Shown one piece after another: positions 14,859-22,388 of a stretch of DNA of 33,758 nucleotides (its first letter is position 1; the number at the start of each line of letters is the position of its first letter). The notes under the pieces were generated by a model. That model was not told the origin of the DNA. It ran no database searches and worked only from the letters and a program-made list of their open reading frames with translations. Source of the stretch: an uncultured Clostridia bacterium. Lineage in GTDB: Bacteria; Bacillota; Clostridia; Lachnospirales; Cellulosilyticaceae. Position numbers and translations under genes: made by a program. The stretch lies in NCBI GenBank assembly GCA_937981575.1, contig CALJNR010000035.1, positions 1 to 33,758 of the forward strand, written 5' to 3'.

Positions 14859-16565
14859 ATGGTCATAGAAAGTATATTATTTAATCAATTAGAAGTAACA
14901 GAAGAGATCAAAAAAGCTGTAGCGGATATGGGCTTCGAAGAAACGACACCTATCCAGACAAAAGCGATACCAGCTATTTTAGAAGGAAGAGATGTTATCG
15001 CACAGGCACCAACCGGAACAGGCAAAACATGTGCCTTTGGGATACCTGCTATTGAGTCAATAGACATTGCAAACGACAAGGTTCAGGTGCTTATTCTCTG
15101 TCCGACTAGAGAACTGGTTATCCAGACTGCAGAAGAGCTTAAAGCTTTATGCAAATATAAGGAAGGGGTGCGTGCTCTGCCGATCTATGGAGGTCAGCAG
15201 ATTGACAGGCAGATTCTTGCGCTTAAAAAGAGACCGCAGATTATTATAGGAACTCCAGGAAGAGTCATGGACCACCTAAGACGTAAAACACTTAAGTTTG
15301 AAAACTTAACAATGGTAGTACTTGATGAAGCAGACGAAATGCTCAATATGGGCTTTCGTGAAGATATTGACGTGATTTTGGAAAGTGTGCCGGGAGACAG
15401 ACAGTTTGTACTCTTTTCTGCCACACTTCCTAAGGCTATTATGGATATTGCTAACAAGTACCAGACCGATTCTGTGAAAATCAACGTAGTGCATAAAGTT
15501 ATGACAGTGCCTACAGTGGAACAATTTTATCTTGAAACGAGAGAAAGCAGCAAGGTAGAGGTTTTATCACGTTTGATAGATGCTAATAACTTCAGGCTGT
15601 CGGTGGTTTTCTGCAATACTAAAAAGAGAGTAGATGACCTGTGCAAAGATCTTCAGGCAAGAGGCTATAGTGCAGAGGCACTTCATGGAGATATGAAGCA
15701 GCTCCAAAGAGACAGCGTTATGGGTCGTTTTAGAAGCGGGCTTATTGATATCCTGATTGCGACTGATGTAGCTGCCAGAGGAATTGATGTTGATGACATT
15801 GATGCAGTCTTTAACTTTGATGTTCCTAGTGATGAAGAATACTATGTGCATCGTATCGGAAGAACAGGAAGGGCAAAAAGAGAAGGGGTTTCTTATACCT
15901 TCGCAGCAGGCAGAGAGATTGCTAAATTAAGAGATATTCAAAGATATACAAAGAGCAAAATTAAGCTTATCAAGCCGCCAAGTATAGAGGATATTAAAGA
16001 AAATAAACTTTCAGGCATTCTAGATGAGGTAAAAGACGTACTTGATCAAGGAAAGCTTACAAAGTATGTTAAATATATTGAGCAAATGCTGGATGAACTG
16101 GGTGATGTGAGTCAGGATAATTATGCAACGTCAGTAGAACTTGCAGCAGCATTTCTTAAAATGACAATGAAAAAGACGATTATGGGAGCATCTAAGGATA
16201 TCAAAACTGAAGAGCTTACTGCAGGTGCAGATGCTTATCAGGGAGACACCGTAAGACTTTTCATTAATGTAGGAAAAAAAGACAACCTTCAAATTAATGA
16301 CCTCATAAAATTCATTGCTTCTCATACATCTATTGAAGGTAAAGCAATAGGCAAAGTAGATATGCTCGATAAGTTCTCATTTTTTGAAATTCCGAAGACT
16401 TACTTGGAAGAAGTGATGATCAACCTTATTGATCAAAACTTAAAAGGCAGAAAGGTTAATCTTGAAGTAGCCAACAAAAAGCAAGGTGGAATGAGAAGTC
16501 AAACAAAGCGTACAGATGCAGCTGCTTCAGGTGAAAACCGAAGTAAAAAACGAAACAATAAGTAA
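14859..16565 (+). CDS. DEAD-box ATP-dependent RNA helicase with DbpA-type RNA-binding domain
   Basis: ATP-driven RNA helicase of the CshA/DeaD/DbpA group, acting on structured RNA in ribosome assembly, mRNA turnover or cold adaptation. All core motifs are intact in 568 residues: Q motif (FNQLEVTEEIKKAV, TPIQ), Walker A APTGTGKT, PTREL, TPGRVMD, DEAD in VLDEADEML, SAT, ATDVAARGIDV and HRIGRTGRAKREG. About 375-455 is a dimerisation-like helical region. About 463-545 is a DbpA RNA-binding domain (VRLFINVGKKDNLQINDLI, KGRKVNLEVA), followed by a basic tail ending in RSKKRNNK. The start ATG is only two bases after AGAGG, unusually close, and no better in-frame start is visible. A single-gene unit. 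Confidence 0.94.
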   Translation: MVIESILFNQLEVTEEIKKAVADMGFEETTPIQTKAIPAILEGRDVIAQAPTGTGKTCAFGIPAIESIDIANDKVQVLILCPTRELVIQTAEELKALCKYKEGVRALPIYGGQQIDRQILALKKRPQIIIGTPGRVMDHLRRKTLKFENLTMVVLDEADEMLNMGFREDIDVILESVPGDRQFVLFSATLPKAIMDIANKYQTDSVKINVVHKVMTVPTVEQFYLETRESSKVEVLSRLIDANNFRLSVVFCNTKKRVDDLCKDLQARGYSAEALHGDMKQLQRDSVMGRFRSGLIDILIATDVAARGIDVDDIDAVFNFDVPSDEEYYVHRIGRTGRAKREGVSYTFAAGREIAKLRDIQRYTKSKIKLIKPPSIEDIKENKLSGILDEVKDVLDQGKLTKYVKYIEQMLDELGDVSQDNYATSVELAAAFLKMTMKKTIMGASKDIKTEELTAGADAYQGDTVRLFINVGKKDNLQINDLIKFIASHTSIEGKAIGKVDMLDKFSFFEIPKTYLEEVMINLIDQNLKGRKVNLEVANKKQGGMRSQTKRTDAAASGENRSKKRNNK

Positions 16566-16616
16566 AAAAGAGGTTATTCGAGAAAGCGGTTTGCTTTCCG
16601 AATAACCTCTTTATTT
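16566..16616. terminator. Bidirectional terminator between helicase and folA
   Basis: AGAGGTTATTCG (16569-16580) pairs with CGAATAACCTCT (16599-16610), and GAAAGC with GCTTTC inside, flanked by A-run and T-run. It overlaps the folA stop region. Confidence 0.9.
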
Positions 16617-17095
16617 TATTTTCTGTCCCAAATGGTGAAGTCAAATGAATGATTATCTTCAGTCAACGTAGTCCCTTTGGTTTTTTGGATCAGCTCAAAG
16701 TCATCCGTGTACTGAGGGAAAGCAGCATCTCCTTGGATAGCCTTATCCACTATTGTAATATATAGGCGGTTAGCGTATGGAAGAAACAATCGATAGATCT
16801 CAGCGCCGCCGATGATGTAGCTTTCTTCTTCGACACTGCACATTATGAGGGCTTCTTCAAAGCTATGGATTACCGTGACTCCTTCAGGTTTAAAAGTTTT
16901 GTCTCTGGTTAATACAACATTCTTGCGGTTAGGAAGAGGACGGCCTATACTTTCATAGGTTTTTCTTCCCATTACAACGATATGTCCCTTTGTTTTTTCT
17001 TTAAAGTAGCTTAAGTCCTCGGGAATATGCCAAGGAAGTTTATTATCTATGCCGATCTGGTTGTTTTTGCTTGTTGCGACGATCATATTAATCAT
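16616..17095 (-). CDS. folA: Dihydrofolate reductase
   Basis: Reduces dihydrofolate to tetrahydrofolate with NADPH, in the cytoplasm. The 159-residue length is standard for bacterial DHFR. Visible marks are MIVATSKNNQIGIDNKLPWH at the start, the active-site acid in PEDLSYFK, VVMGRKTYESIGRPLPNRKN for NADPH binding, the GGAEIYRLFLPYANRLYIT stretch, and the C-terminal strand SFDFTIWDRK. AGAGGA precedes the ATG at 9 bases; an ATG three codons later is less well placed. It lies 55 bases after thyA, the usual pairing, since ThyA produces the dihydrofolate that this enzyme recycles. It is the last gene of the unit and ends in the shared terminator. Confidence 0.97.
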   Translation of the reverse strand: MINMIVATSKNNQIGIDNKLPWHIPEDLSYFKEKTKGHIVVMGRKTYESIGRPLPNRKNVVLTRDKTFKPEGVTVIHSFEEALIMCSVEEESYIIGGAEIYRLFLPYANRLYITIVDKAIQGDAAFPQYTDDFELIQKTKGTTLTEDNHSFDFTIWDRK

Positions 17096-17150
17096 AAAGG
17101 TATATCCTCTTTCTAGGTAAATGAATAACTTAAGTTTTAGAGTGGTTTAT

Positions 17151-18113
17151 CTATACAGCAACAGGAGCTTTAATTGCTGGATGAGGGTCATAGTTAATGA
17201 GCTCAATATCTTCTATACTAAAGTCAAATACATTTTTAACATCGGGGTTTAAATAGAGCTGAGGAAGTGCCCTAGGCTCTCTGGACATTTGAAGCTTGAT
17301 TTGCTCAATGTGATTCGAATAAATATGTACATCTGCGCCTGTATAAATAAGGTCTCCGACTTCCAGGCCGCATTCCCGTGCAATCAGGTGTGTAAGCAGT
17401 GCATAAGAAGCAATATTAAAAGGCAGTCCTAGAAATACATCGTTGGAGCGCATATTAAACATACAGCTTAATTTGCCTTCTAAAACATAAAACTGAAAGC
17501 AGAAGTGACAAGGAGGAAGCTGCATGAGGCCTTCGTAGACAGAGTCAACAGCCCATGCATTAACCAGAAGTCTTCTGGAATTAGGATTTGTTTTAATTTC
17601 ATTAATGACCCAACTGATTTGATCGTAGGTTTTGCCATTTGCACCTTCCCAGCTTCGCCACTGTTTGCCATAAACATTTCCAAGGTCGCCGTATTCTTTT
17701 GCAAAAGCCTCATCGGTGAGCACTCTTTGCTGATAAACGGTCAGTTCTTTTTCATAAAGCTTATTAAAATCCTCGTCCTCAGCACTTCTGATACCGAAGT
17801 TGGTCATATCCGGTCCTATATAATCTTTGGAGTTCACCCACTTTTGGAAACCCCATTCATCCCAAATGTGATTATTATGCTGAAGTAGGTAGCGGAGATT
17901 AGTATCTCCTTTTAGAAACCATAAAAGTTCGCTGGCTATCAGACGGAAAGGAACACGTTTGGTCGTAAGCAGCGGAAATCCTTTTGAAAGGTCAAAACGC
18001 AGCTGATACCCAAAAATACTGATTGTGCCGGTACCAGTACGGTCCCCTTTAAAAACGCCATTTTCTAGTATATAATGACACATAGCTAAATAATCTTTAT
18101 CTACTTGATTCAT
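17151..18113 (-). CDS. thyA: Thymidylate synthase
   Basis: Makes dTMP from dUMP with methylene-tetrahydrofolate as both methyl donor and reductant, leaving dihydrofolate for FolA. The 320 residues match the longer form found in many Firmicutes, which carries an insert (about 90-145) absent from the 264-residue E. coli enzyme. [20 protein letters not shown] (cut) holds the phosphate-binding Arg, the nucleophile is the Cys in [14 protein letters not shown], and [19 protein letters not shown] and the C-terminal [10 protein letters not shown] are standard. The Shine-Dalgarno GGAGGAG lies inside the last codons of the upstream esterase gene, and the esterase TAA abuts the thyA ATG, so translation is probably coupled. 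Confidence 0.98.
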   Translation of the reverse strand: MNQVDKDYLAMCHYILENGVFKGDRTGTGTISIFGYQLRFDLSKGFPLLTTKRVPFRLIASELLWFLKGDTNLRYLLQHNNHIWDEWGFQKWVNSKDYIGPDMTNFGIRSAEDEDFNKLYEKELTVYQQRVLTDEAFAKEYGDLGNVYGKQWRSWEGANGKTYDQISWVINEIKTNPNSRRLLVNAWAVDSVYEGLMQLPPCHFCFQFYVLEGKLSCMFNMRSNDVFLGLPFNIASYALLTHLIARECGLEVGDLIYTGADVHIYSNHIEQIKLQMSREPRALPQLYLNPDVKNVFDFSIEDIELINYDPHPAIKAPVAV

Positions 18114-18902
18114 TTATTCTCCTCCTGACTGGTTGCTTAGCCAGCTTAGTGCAAGCTGAACTTCAGGGTCCCAGTAATAAAAATCATGTCCCCCTGGGCC
18201 TGTATGATAGATGACTTCATAGCCTAAATGATCCAGGTGCTTTTTGAAAGCCTCATTATCTGCAAACAAAAAGTCATCGGTGCCGCAGCACATATAGAGA
18301 GCAGGTTTTTTCGCATTAGTCATTACATCAGATGCCAAAGTAAATACATTATGAGGCGCTGCAGCATAATCCGGCGAATCTCCAAAGGCGAGCAAAATGT
18401 CACGGGATACGTCTATGATATGTGCATATTCAGAAATTCTTTTGACATCAAATGGCGCAGAAAGACTGAAAGCTGCCTTATATTTTTCGGGATGCGATAA
18501 GGCAATCTTGAAAGCCCCATATCCCCCCATAGAAAGCCCCCCTATAAAGCGCTTGCTGTTATCTTTCGCCAGTGGGAAAAAGCTTTCACAGGTATTTATT
18601 AGCTCTTCACTAATATAAGTATAATAGTCTGGTCCATAAACCATATCGGCGTAAAAGCTTCTTGCCGCAAAAGGCATGACAACTGCAATGCCGTAAGTTG
18701 TCGCATATCTGTCGATGGCACATTTTCTAGACCAGATTGTATGGTCATCTCCAAGGCCATGAAGCAGATAAAGTGTCTTAAAACCTTCTTTGGGAATAAT
18801 ATATCCCCCTTTTTTATTAGGAAGATTCTGAGGAAGACAGACGTTAATGTTAGTTGTCATACCAAGTACCTCAGAATAATAACTGCATTCAATAAAAGCC
18901 AT
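18114..18902 (-). CDS. Esterase of the EstA/FrmB-like alpha/beta-hydrolase family
   Basis: Cytoplasmic serine esterase of the putative-esterase (esterase D) family; members hydrolyse acetyl or other short-chain esters or S-formylglutathione. In 262 residues the nucleophile elbow is GGLSMGGYGAF (Ser about 120), the oxyanion-side motif is LYLLHGLGDDHTIW (about 47-60), an acidic residue lies in CCGTDDFLF, and the catalytic His is in GPGGHDFYYWDPEVQLAL. No signal peptide is seen. AAAGGAGAGA precedes the ATG. It heads the esterase-thyA-folA unit; no metabolic link to folate is known to me, so the grouping may be only for expression. True substrate unknown. Confidence 0.86.
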   Translation of the reverse strand: MAFIECSYYSEVLGMTTNINVCLPQNLPNKKGGYIIPKEGFKTLYLLHGLGDDHTIWSRKCAIDRYATTYGIAVVMPFAARSFYADMVYGPDYYTYISEELINTCESFFPLAKDNSKRFIGGLSMGGYGAFKIALSHPEKYKAAFSLSAPFDVKRISEYAHIIDVSRDILLAFGDSPDYAAAPHNVFTLASDVMTNAKKPALYMCCGTDDFLFADNEAFKKHLDHLGYEVIYHTGPGGHDFYYWDPEVQLALSWLSNQSGGE

Positions 18903-18940
18903 ATAGAAGTCTCTCCTTTAGTAAAATGCTTATCAGTCTA

Positions 18941-18970
18941 AGTATATCCTAAAAACCCTAAAAAGCACAA
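18941..18970 (-). promoter_or_regulatory. Candidate promoter of the esterase-thyA-folA unit
   Basis: On the minus strand TTGTGC (18970-18965), 18 bp, TATACT (18946-18941). The -35 is poor. The 325-base gap 18903-19227 otherwise holds the cold-shock gene promoter and leader on the plus strand. Confidence 0.4.
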
Positions 18971-19066
18971 GTTATTTACAAATTAGAAGGTGTTTTTAAA
19001 AGGAATAAAAGGAATTAATTGGATGTATAGTTATTGAATTTCCACATAAAATATAAGTAAAGTACC

Positions 19067-19093
19067 TTGATTTTTTGGAGGACTTGTGATAAT
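19067..19093 (+). promoter_or_regulatory. Candidate promoter of the cold-shock gene
   Basis: An extended -10, TGTGATAAT (19085-19093), with TTGATT (19067-19072) at the short spacing of 15 bp. Transcription from about 19100 would give the long leader (about 130 bases) typical of cold-shock genes. Confidence 0.45.
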
Positions 19094-19133
19094 CTAATAA
19101 TGTAAGTTAAAATATTGAAACAAAAACGATTGG

Positions 19134-19221
19134 TAGGCCTCTTGTAACAAAAAGCATGGCAAGACCGAAAAACGTTTTGCGTAGCAGTGTTTTAGCAATA
19201 AAGAATTTTTAAGGAGGCCTA
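19134..19221 (+). promoter_or_regulatory. Cold-shock gene leader with Shine-Dalgarno-sequestering helix
   Basis: TAGGCCTCTT (19134-19143) pairs with bases 19212-19221, AGGAGGCCTA: ten consecutive pairs, one of them G-U. This buries the entire Shine-Dalgarno GGAGG 6-10 bases before the ATG. The 68-base loop has only weaker local pairings that I can see. Such a long-range lock is what a temperature- or helicase-responsive leader would need. Confidence 0.6.
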
Positions 19222-19227
19222 GTTAAC

Positions 19228-19425
19228 ATGACAGGTAAAGTAAAATGGTTTAATGCAGAAAAAGGTTTTGGATTCATTGAAAGAGAAGGCGGAGATGATG
19301 TATTCGTACATTTCACAGCTATTCAAGGTGACGGTTTCAAAACTTTAGAAGAAGGTCAAGAAGTTAACTTCGATATCGTTGATGGTAACAGAGGACCACA
19401 AGCTGCAAACGTAACACGCGCATAA
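19228..19425 (+). CDS. Cold-shock protein (CspA/CspB family)
   Basis: Small single-stranded nucleic-acid chaperone of 65 residues, one cold-shock domain, which melts RNA structure at low temperature or in active growth. RNP1 is KGFGFIE (residues 13-19) and RNP2 is VFVHF (about 26-30); the start [18 protein letters not shown] and the end [10 protein letters not shown] are typical. AAGGAGG at 19211-19217 is an excellent ribosome site but can be hidden by an upstream complementary segment. It has its own terminator. Which Csp paralogue it is cannot be decided here. Confidence 0.97.
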   Translation: MTGKVKWFNAEKGFGFIEREGGDDVFVHFTAIQGDGFKTLEEGQEVNFDIVDGNRGPQAANVTRA

Positions 19426-19448
19426 TTCAATCAACGCGATGTATAATA

Positions 19449-19475
19449 AAACCACCCAAGGTTCTTGGGTGGTTT
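19449..19475. terminator. Terminator of the cold-shock gene, also usable from the minus strand
   Basis: AAACCACCCAAG (19449-19460) and CTTGGGTGGTTT (19464-19475) form a perfect 12-bp stem with loop GTT. T-rich sequence follows on both strands, so it also fits the acyltransferase gene ending at 19525 on the minus strand. Confidence 0.9.
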
Positions 19476-19524
19476 AAATTATTTTATGGACACTTACAAA
19501 TATGTCAGTGGGCAGAAGTATGCA

Positions 19525-20547
19525 TCAAGCAGAGATTTTTATAGAATGCCATATTTTTTCAAATGATGGCTTGATGATTTTTCTAAAGAGATCATAAACT
19601 ATGCAAGACAGAATACATGTTAAAAGAATAAATATAAAATTGCCGGTTATTGAGGTTTTGACCATTCTTAAACTTATACGAAAAGTCTTCAGTAGTAAGA
19701 GACTTAAAAGCTCCATAACGAGAACATGAAGAAAATAAATAGGCATGGAGTAACTGCTAAGTTTTTCGATAAATGGATGGTTGATACTGCTTCTTAAGGC
19801 ATAGATAAATAATGCAGAAGAGGCAATAATGGTGGTAAAAAAGTAATCGCCAAAAGAAGACTTAAATAAATGTTCCCACATAAATCTTTCTGCTACTTGC
19901 AGTAAACATATAATAACAGCAACAGTTAAAAGACTAAGTTGATTCAGTTTGATTTTACTTATATCAAGTTTTTTGATACCTATACCGAGCATCACATAAA
20001 AAAGACCAAAAAATAAAAAATTCCTGGTAGCAGAAAGCGGCAGGGCTTTATGGAATAGGTATAATGATAAATGTGAAAGCAGTATGCCTATAAGGTGTAA
20101 GATGGAGCTTAGAATAAATAGTACTTTAAGTTTATTGAAGTGAGCGAAAATATAAACAATCATTAATACCCAAATAATATTGATAACATACCAGAGATGA
20201 AATCCCATAGTCGGACTGATAAGAAGAGATTTAATATTTGTCTCCAGGCTGTATTTAAAAGCCATAAGCTTATTAGTCCATAATGCAATAATGAAATAAT
20301 TCAGTATGTAGATAAGGACATAGGCTATATAATACTCTGATAGTTTGAAGATTTGTTTCTTTAATTTTTCCAGTGGGGCAGGTGACCCAACGATAAAATA
20401 ACCCGTAATCATAAAAAATACAGGAACGGCAAATCTGGCAAGCGTATCCATTATGAATCCAAAAGGCGGTGCAAATCGATTATGGATAATCACTACAAAA
20501 AACACGGCTATTAATTTTAATAATTCTATAGGTTGATGTCTTTTCAT
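19525..20547 (-). CDS. Membrane acyltransferase family 3 (OatA/YiaH-like)
   Basis: Integral membrane O-acyltransferase, usually moving acetyl groups onto cell-surface sugars or peptidoglycan. The 340-residue protein has about ten membrane segments. The signature N-terminus is RHQPIELLKLIAVFFVVIIH followed by NRFAPPFGF, with the essential His at residue 21 (IIHN) and RFAVPVFFMITGYF (about 38-51). There is no C-terminal SGNH domain, unlike two-domain OatA. It is a lone gene, so the acceptor cannot be deduced. GGGGGAA precedes the ATG. Two inverted repeats lie in the upstream DNA (20566-20605 and 20634-20654). Confidence 0.87.
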   Translation of the reverse strand: MKRHQPIELLKLIAVFFVVIIHNRFAPPFGFIMDTLARFAVPVFFMITGYFIVGSPAPLEKLKKQIFKLSEYYIAYVLIYILNYFIIALWTNKLMAFKYSLETNIKSLLISPTMGFHLWYVINIIWVLMIVYIFAHFNKLKVLFILSSILHLIGILLSHLSLYLFHKALPLSATRNFLFFGLFYVMLGIGIKKLDISKIKLNQLSLLTVAVIICLLQVAERFMWEHLFKSSFGDYFFTTIIASSALFIYALRSSINHPFIEKLSSYSMPIYFLHVLVMELLSLLLLKTFRISLRMVKTSITGNFIFILLTCILSCIVYDLFRKIIKPSFEKIWHSIKISA

Positions 20548-20565
20548 AATTCCCCCAAAACTTTA

Positions 20566-20605
20566 AATAAGTAAGCAGCCAATCATCAGCAGCTTCTTAC
20601 TTATT
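20566..20605 (-). promoter_or_regulatory. Leader hairpin upstream of the acyltransferase gene
   Basis: AATAAGTAAG (20566-20575) and CTTACTTATT (20596-20605) are perfect 10-base inverted arms; AGC/GCT can extend the stem after one mismatch. It ends about 10 bases before the Shine-Dalgarno on the minus strand. No T-run follows, so it may be a translational or stability element, or an operator. Confidence 0.45.
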
Positions 20606-20633
20606 GTAATTCAAATAGGCAGAACTGTAAATC

Positions 20634-20654
20634 AAGTTTACTATCGTTAAACTT
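20634..20654. repeat. 21-bp operator-like dyad
   Basis: AAGTTTA (20634-20640) and TAAACTT (20648-20654) are a perfect inverted repeat with a 7-base spacer, upstream of the acyltransferase gene on the minus strand. Size and symmetry suit a dimeric repressor, but no second copy was found in the window. Confidence 0.35.
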
Positions 20655-20704
20655 ACTGAATATTTTAGTATCTATTTGACATTTTAATAAATATATTTAG
20701 AACT

Positions 20705-20746
20705 AAAAAAATGAAGCATGACTTTTTGGGCATGCTTCATTTTTTT
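20705..20746. terminator. Terminator of the TrhA-family gene
   Basis: ATGAAGCATG (20711-20720) pairs with CATGCTTCAT (20731-20740), flanked by A-run and T-run, so it works on both strands. On the minus strand it ends the gene whose stop is at 20821. Confidence 0.88.
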
Positions 20747-20820
20747 AGTTGATGTATAAAATATAGAGTATTTCATTTTAGCTCAAAATTAAATATTTAC
20801 TGGGCATATATTATCTCATG

Positions 20821-21468
20821 CTATAATACATATTTAAGTACTGCCCAGTAGTGGCAAGCACTGCCTAACATAACAAAAATATGGAATATTTCATGAAAGC
20901 CAAAGGACTTTGAAAGGTTAGGTTTTTTTAGTCCATAAATAATGCCGCCTATAGTATACATCACTCCGCCTAAAACTAAAAATAGAAATCCTCCAGAGGA
21001 AAGGGAGGCATAAAGAGGTTTAAGGGCAAAGAGTGCAATCCAGCCCATGCCAATATAGAAGAAAGTTGAAAGCCACCTTGGCATATTGATCCAAAATATT
21101 TTAAGTGTAATACCAATGAGTGCAAGACTCCAAACAGTGATTATAATGCTCCATTTCCAGCCTCCGGAGAGTGAAAGCATACAAAATGGCGTATAAGAAC
21201 CTGCAATTAAAACGAAGATCATAGAATGGTCTAGTTTCTTTAATTTTAAGAGCACTGCATCTGTTGACTTTACTAAATGATAAATGCCGCTGGTTGTATA
21301 GAGCAAAATAAGACTGGACCCAAATATTAAAATAGATGCGATTGCTGTTCCGGTGAACGAACCTGAAGCAGGGCTAAGTATAAATAAAAATAGTGTTCCT
21401 ATGAGCGAAAGACCAGCACCTATTAAATGAGTAAGTGCATTGATGGGTTCTCTGACATAACGTTTCAT
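20821..21468 (-). CDS. trhA: TrhA / hemolysin III family membrane protein (PAQR superfamily)
   Basis: Seven-helix membrane protein of the PAQR superfamily, in bacteria tied to membrane fluidity and often annotated as hemolysin III. With the start at 21468 it has 215 residues, normal for the family. Conserved features are EPINALTHLIGAGLSLIG near the N-terminus, SGIYHLVKS, the KLDHSMIFVLIAGSYTPF stretch and the late His pair in FGFHEIFHIFVMLGSACHYW. The frame stays open to 21555, but AAGGAG sits 8 bases before the ATG at 21468, and the extra 29 residues look unlike the family and cover the promoter. A hemolytic role should not be assumed. Confidence 0.9.
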   Translation of the reverse strand: MKRYVREPINALTHLIGAGLSLIGTLFLFILSPASGSFTGTAIASILIFGSSLILLYTTSGIYHLVKSTDAVLLKLKKLDHSMIFVLIAGSYTPFCMLSLSGGWKWSIIITVWSLALIGITLKIFWINMPRWLSTFFYIGMGWIALFALKPLYASLSSGGFLFLVLGGVMYTIGGIIYGLKKPNLSKSFGFHEIFHIFVMLGSACHYWAVLKYVL

Positions 21469-21525
21469 GATATCATCTCCTTGTTTCAACATGTAGTTAT
21501 TAATACTACTTGTTATCGTATATAA

Positions 21526-21555
21526 AATATAACATAGTACATCAATACAAGTCAA
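21526..21555 (-). promoter_or_regulatory. Promoter of the TrhA-family gene
   Basis: On the minus strand TTGACT (21555-21550), 18 bp, TATATT (21531-21526). The position supports the ATG at 21468 over the longer frame. It is back to back with the promoter at 21579-21607. Confidence 0.65.
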
Positions 21556-21578
21556 TATAGTTAAGGTAATAATTTTAC

Positions 21579-21607
21579 TTGATTTTTAAAAGTAGGTTGT
21601 GTATGAT
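21579..21607 (+). promoter_or_regulatory. Promoter of the DUF1836 gene
   Basis: TTGATT (21579-21584), 17 bp, TATGAT (21602-21607). The predicted start is about 20 bases before the ATG. Confidence 0.65.
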
Positions 21608-21633
21608 AAATAGAGGAAGATAGGAGGACGAGA

Positions 21634-22227
21634 ATGAAAGAAAATTATTTAAATGATATGATAAAAGAACTCAAATTAAGTGATAGCATCGAACTTAACA
21701 GCATACCTAATATCGACCTCTATATGGACCAAGTGATTACGCTTTTTGAAGACAAGCTTACGCATACGAAAAGAAATAAAGCGGATAAGCTGCTTACCAA
21801 AACAATGATTAATAACTATACAAAAGATAAACTCCTGATGCCTGCTGCAAAAAAGAAATATACGAAGGAACATATTATACTTATGATTCTTCTTTATGAA
21901 CTCAAACACATTTTGACGATCGGAGATATCAAAGAACTGTTTGATGTTATTATTCATGAAGAGCGGGTAGATGCCAATAAGCTAAGCAATATTTATCAGA
22001 CTTATTTAAACTGTAAGGTGCAGGCAGTAGAAACCTTTGGAAGCTCTGTAGAAGCAGTTGCTAGTGGCCTTAAAAATGAGATTCAGAAAATGGATTTAGA
22101 CAGTGATGATAAGATCCAAAATATGCTTCTTGTTATTATGCTTACCGAAAAAGCTAATTATTATAAGCGTTTAGCTGAAAAAATCATAGATGAAAAAATA
22201 AAGCCCCATCAAAATAATAAAAAGTAA
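21634..22227 (+). CDS. DUF1836 domain protein
   Basis: Cytoplasmic protein of 197 residues from a Firmicutes family whose function is not established. The N-terminal half carries the family pattern: IPNIDLYMDQVITLFEDKL, then LLTKTMINNYTKDKLLMPAA and KKYTKEHIILMILLYELKHI. The TKTMINNYTK...P..KKYT..H arrangement resembles a MerR-like winged helix that reads DNA, so a regulatory role is plausible. The C-terminal part (about 120-197) is helical and charged. AGGAGGACGAG precedes the ATG. It is divergent from the TrhA-family gene. Confidence 0.85.
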   Translation: MKENYLNDMIKELKLSDSIELNSIPNIDLYMDQVITLFEDKLTHTKRNKADKLLTKTMINNYTKDKLLMPAAKKKYTKEHIILMILLYELKHILTIGDIKELFDVIIHEERVDANKLSNIYQTYLNCKVQAVETFGSSVEAVASGLKNEIQKMDLDSDDKIQNMLLVIMLTEKANYYKRLAEKIIDEKIKPHQNNKK

Positions 22228-22230
22228 CGG

Positions 22231-22276
22231 ATACCCTCTTTGACCTATAGGATAGGAAAAAGGAGGGTATAAATTT
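22231..22276 (+). terminator. Probable terminator of the DUF1836 gene
   Basis: ATACCCTC (22231-22238) pairs with GAGGGTAT (22263-22270), with CCTAT/ATAGG nested inside; AAATTTT follows. The T-run is short. Confidence 0.6.
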
Positions 22277-22296
22277 TGCATTATAAAATTTGAATA

Positions 22297-22325
22297 TTGA
22301 CAAATAACACTTAAATGTGTATCCT
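22297..22325 (+). promoter_or_regulatory. Promoter of the tetR-type efflux operon
   Basis: A perfect TTGACA (22297-22302), 17 bp, then TATCCT (22320-22325). The predicted start, near 22332, lies just before the operator at 22341-22363, so a bound repressor would block early elongation. Confidence 0.65.
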
Positions 22326-22340
22326 ATTATAAACAACATA

Positions 22341-22363
22341 TGACTATAAAAATAATTTGGTCA
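22341..22363 (+). promoter_or_regulatory. Operator 1 for the TetR-type regulator
   Basis: TGACTA, N11, TGGTCA is an imperfect 23-bp dyad (arms TGACYA and TRGTCA). The string TGACTA-N8-ATTTGGTCAT occurs again, with identical spacing, at 23015-23038. It lies 25 bases before the regulator ATG. Confidence 0.75.
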
Positions 22364-22388
22364 TATAATAAGGAGTAAGGAAGAGACT

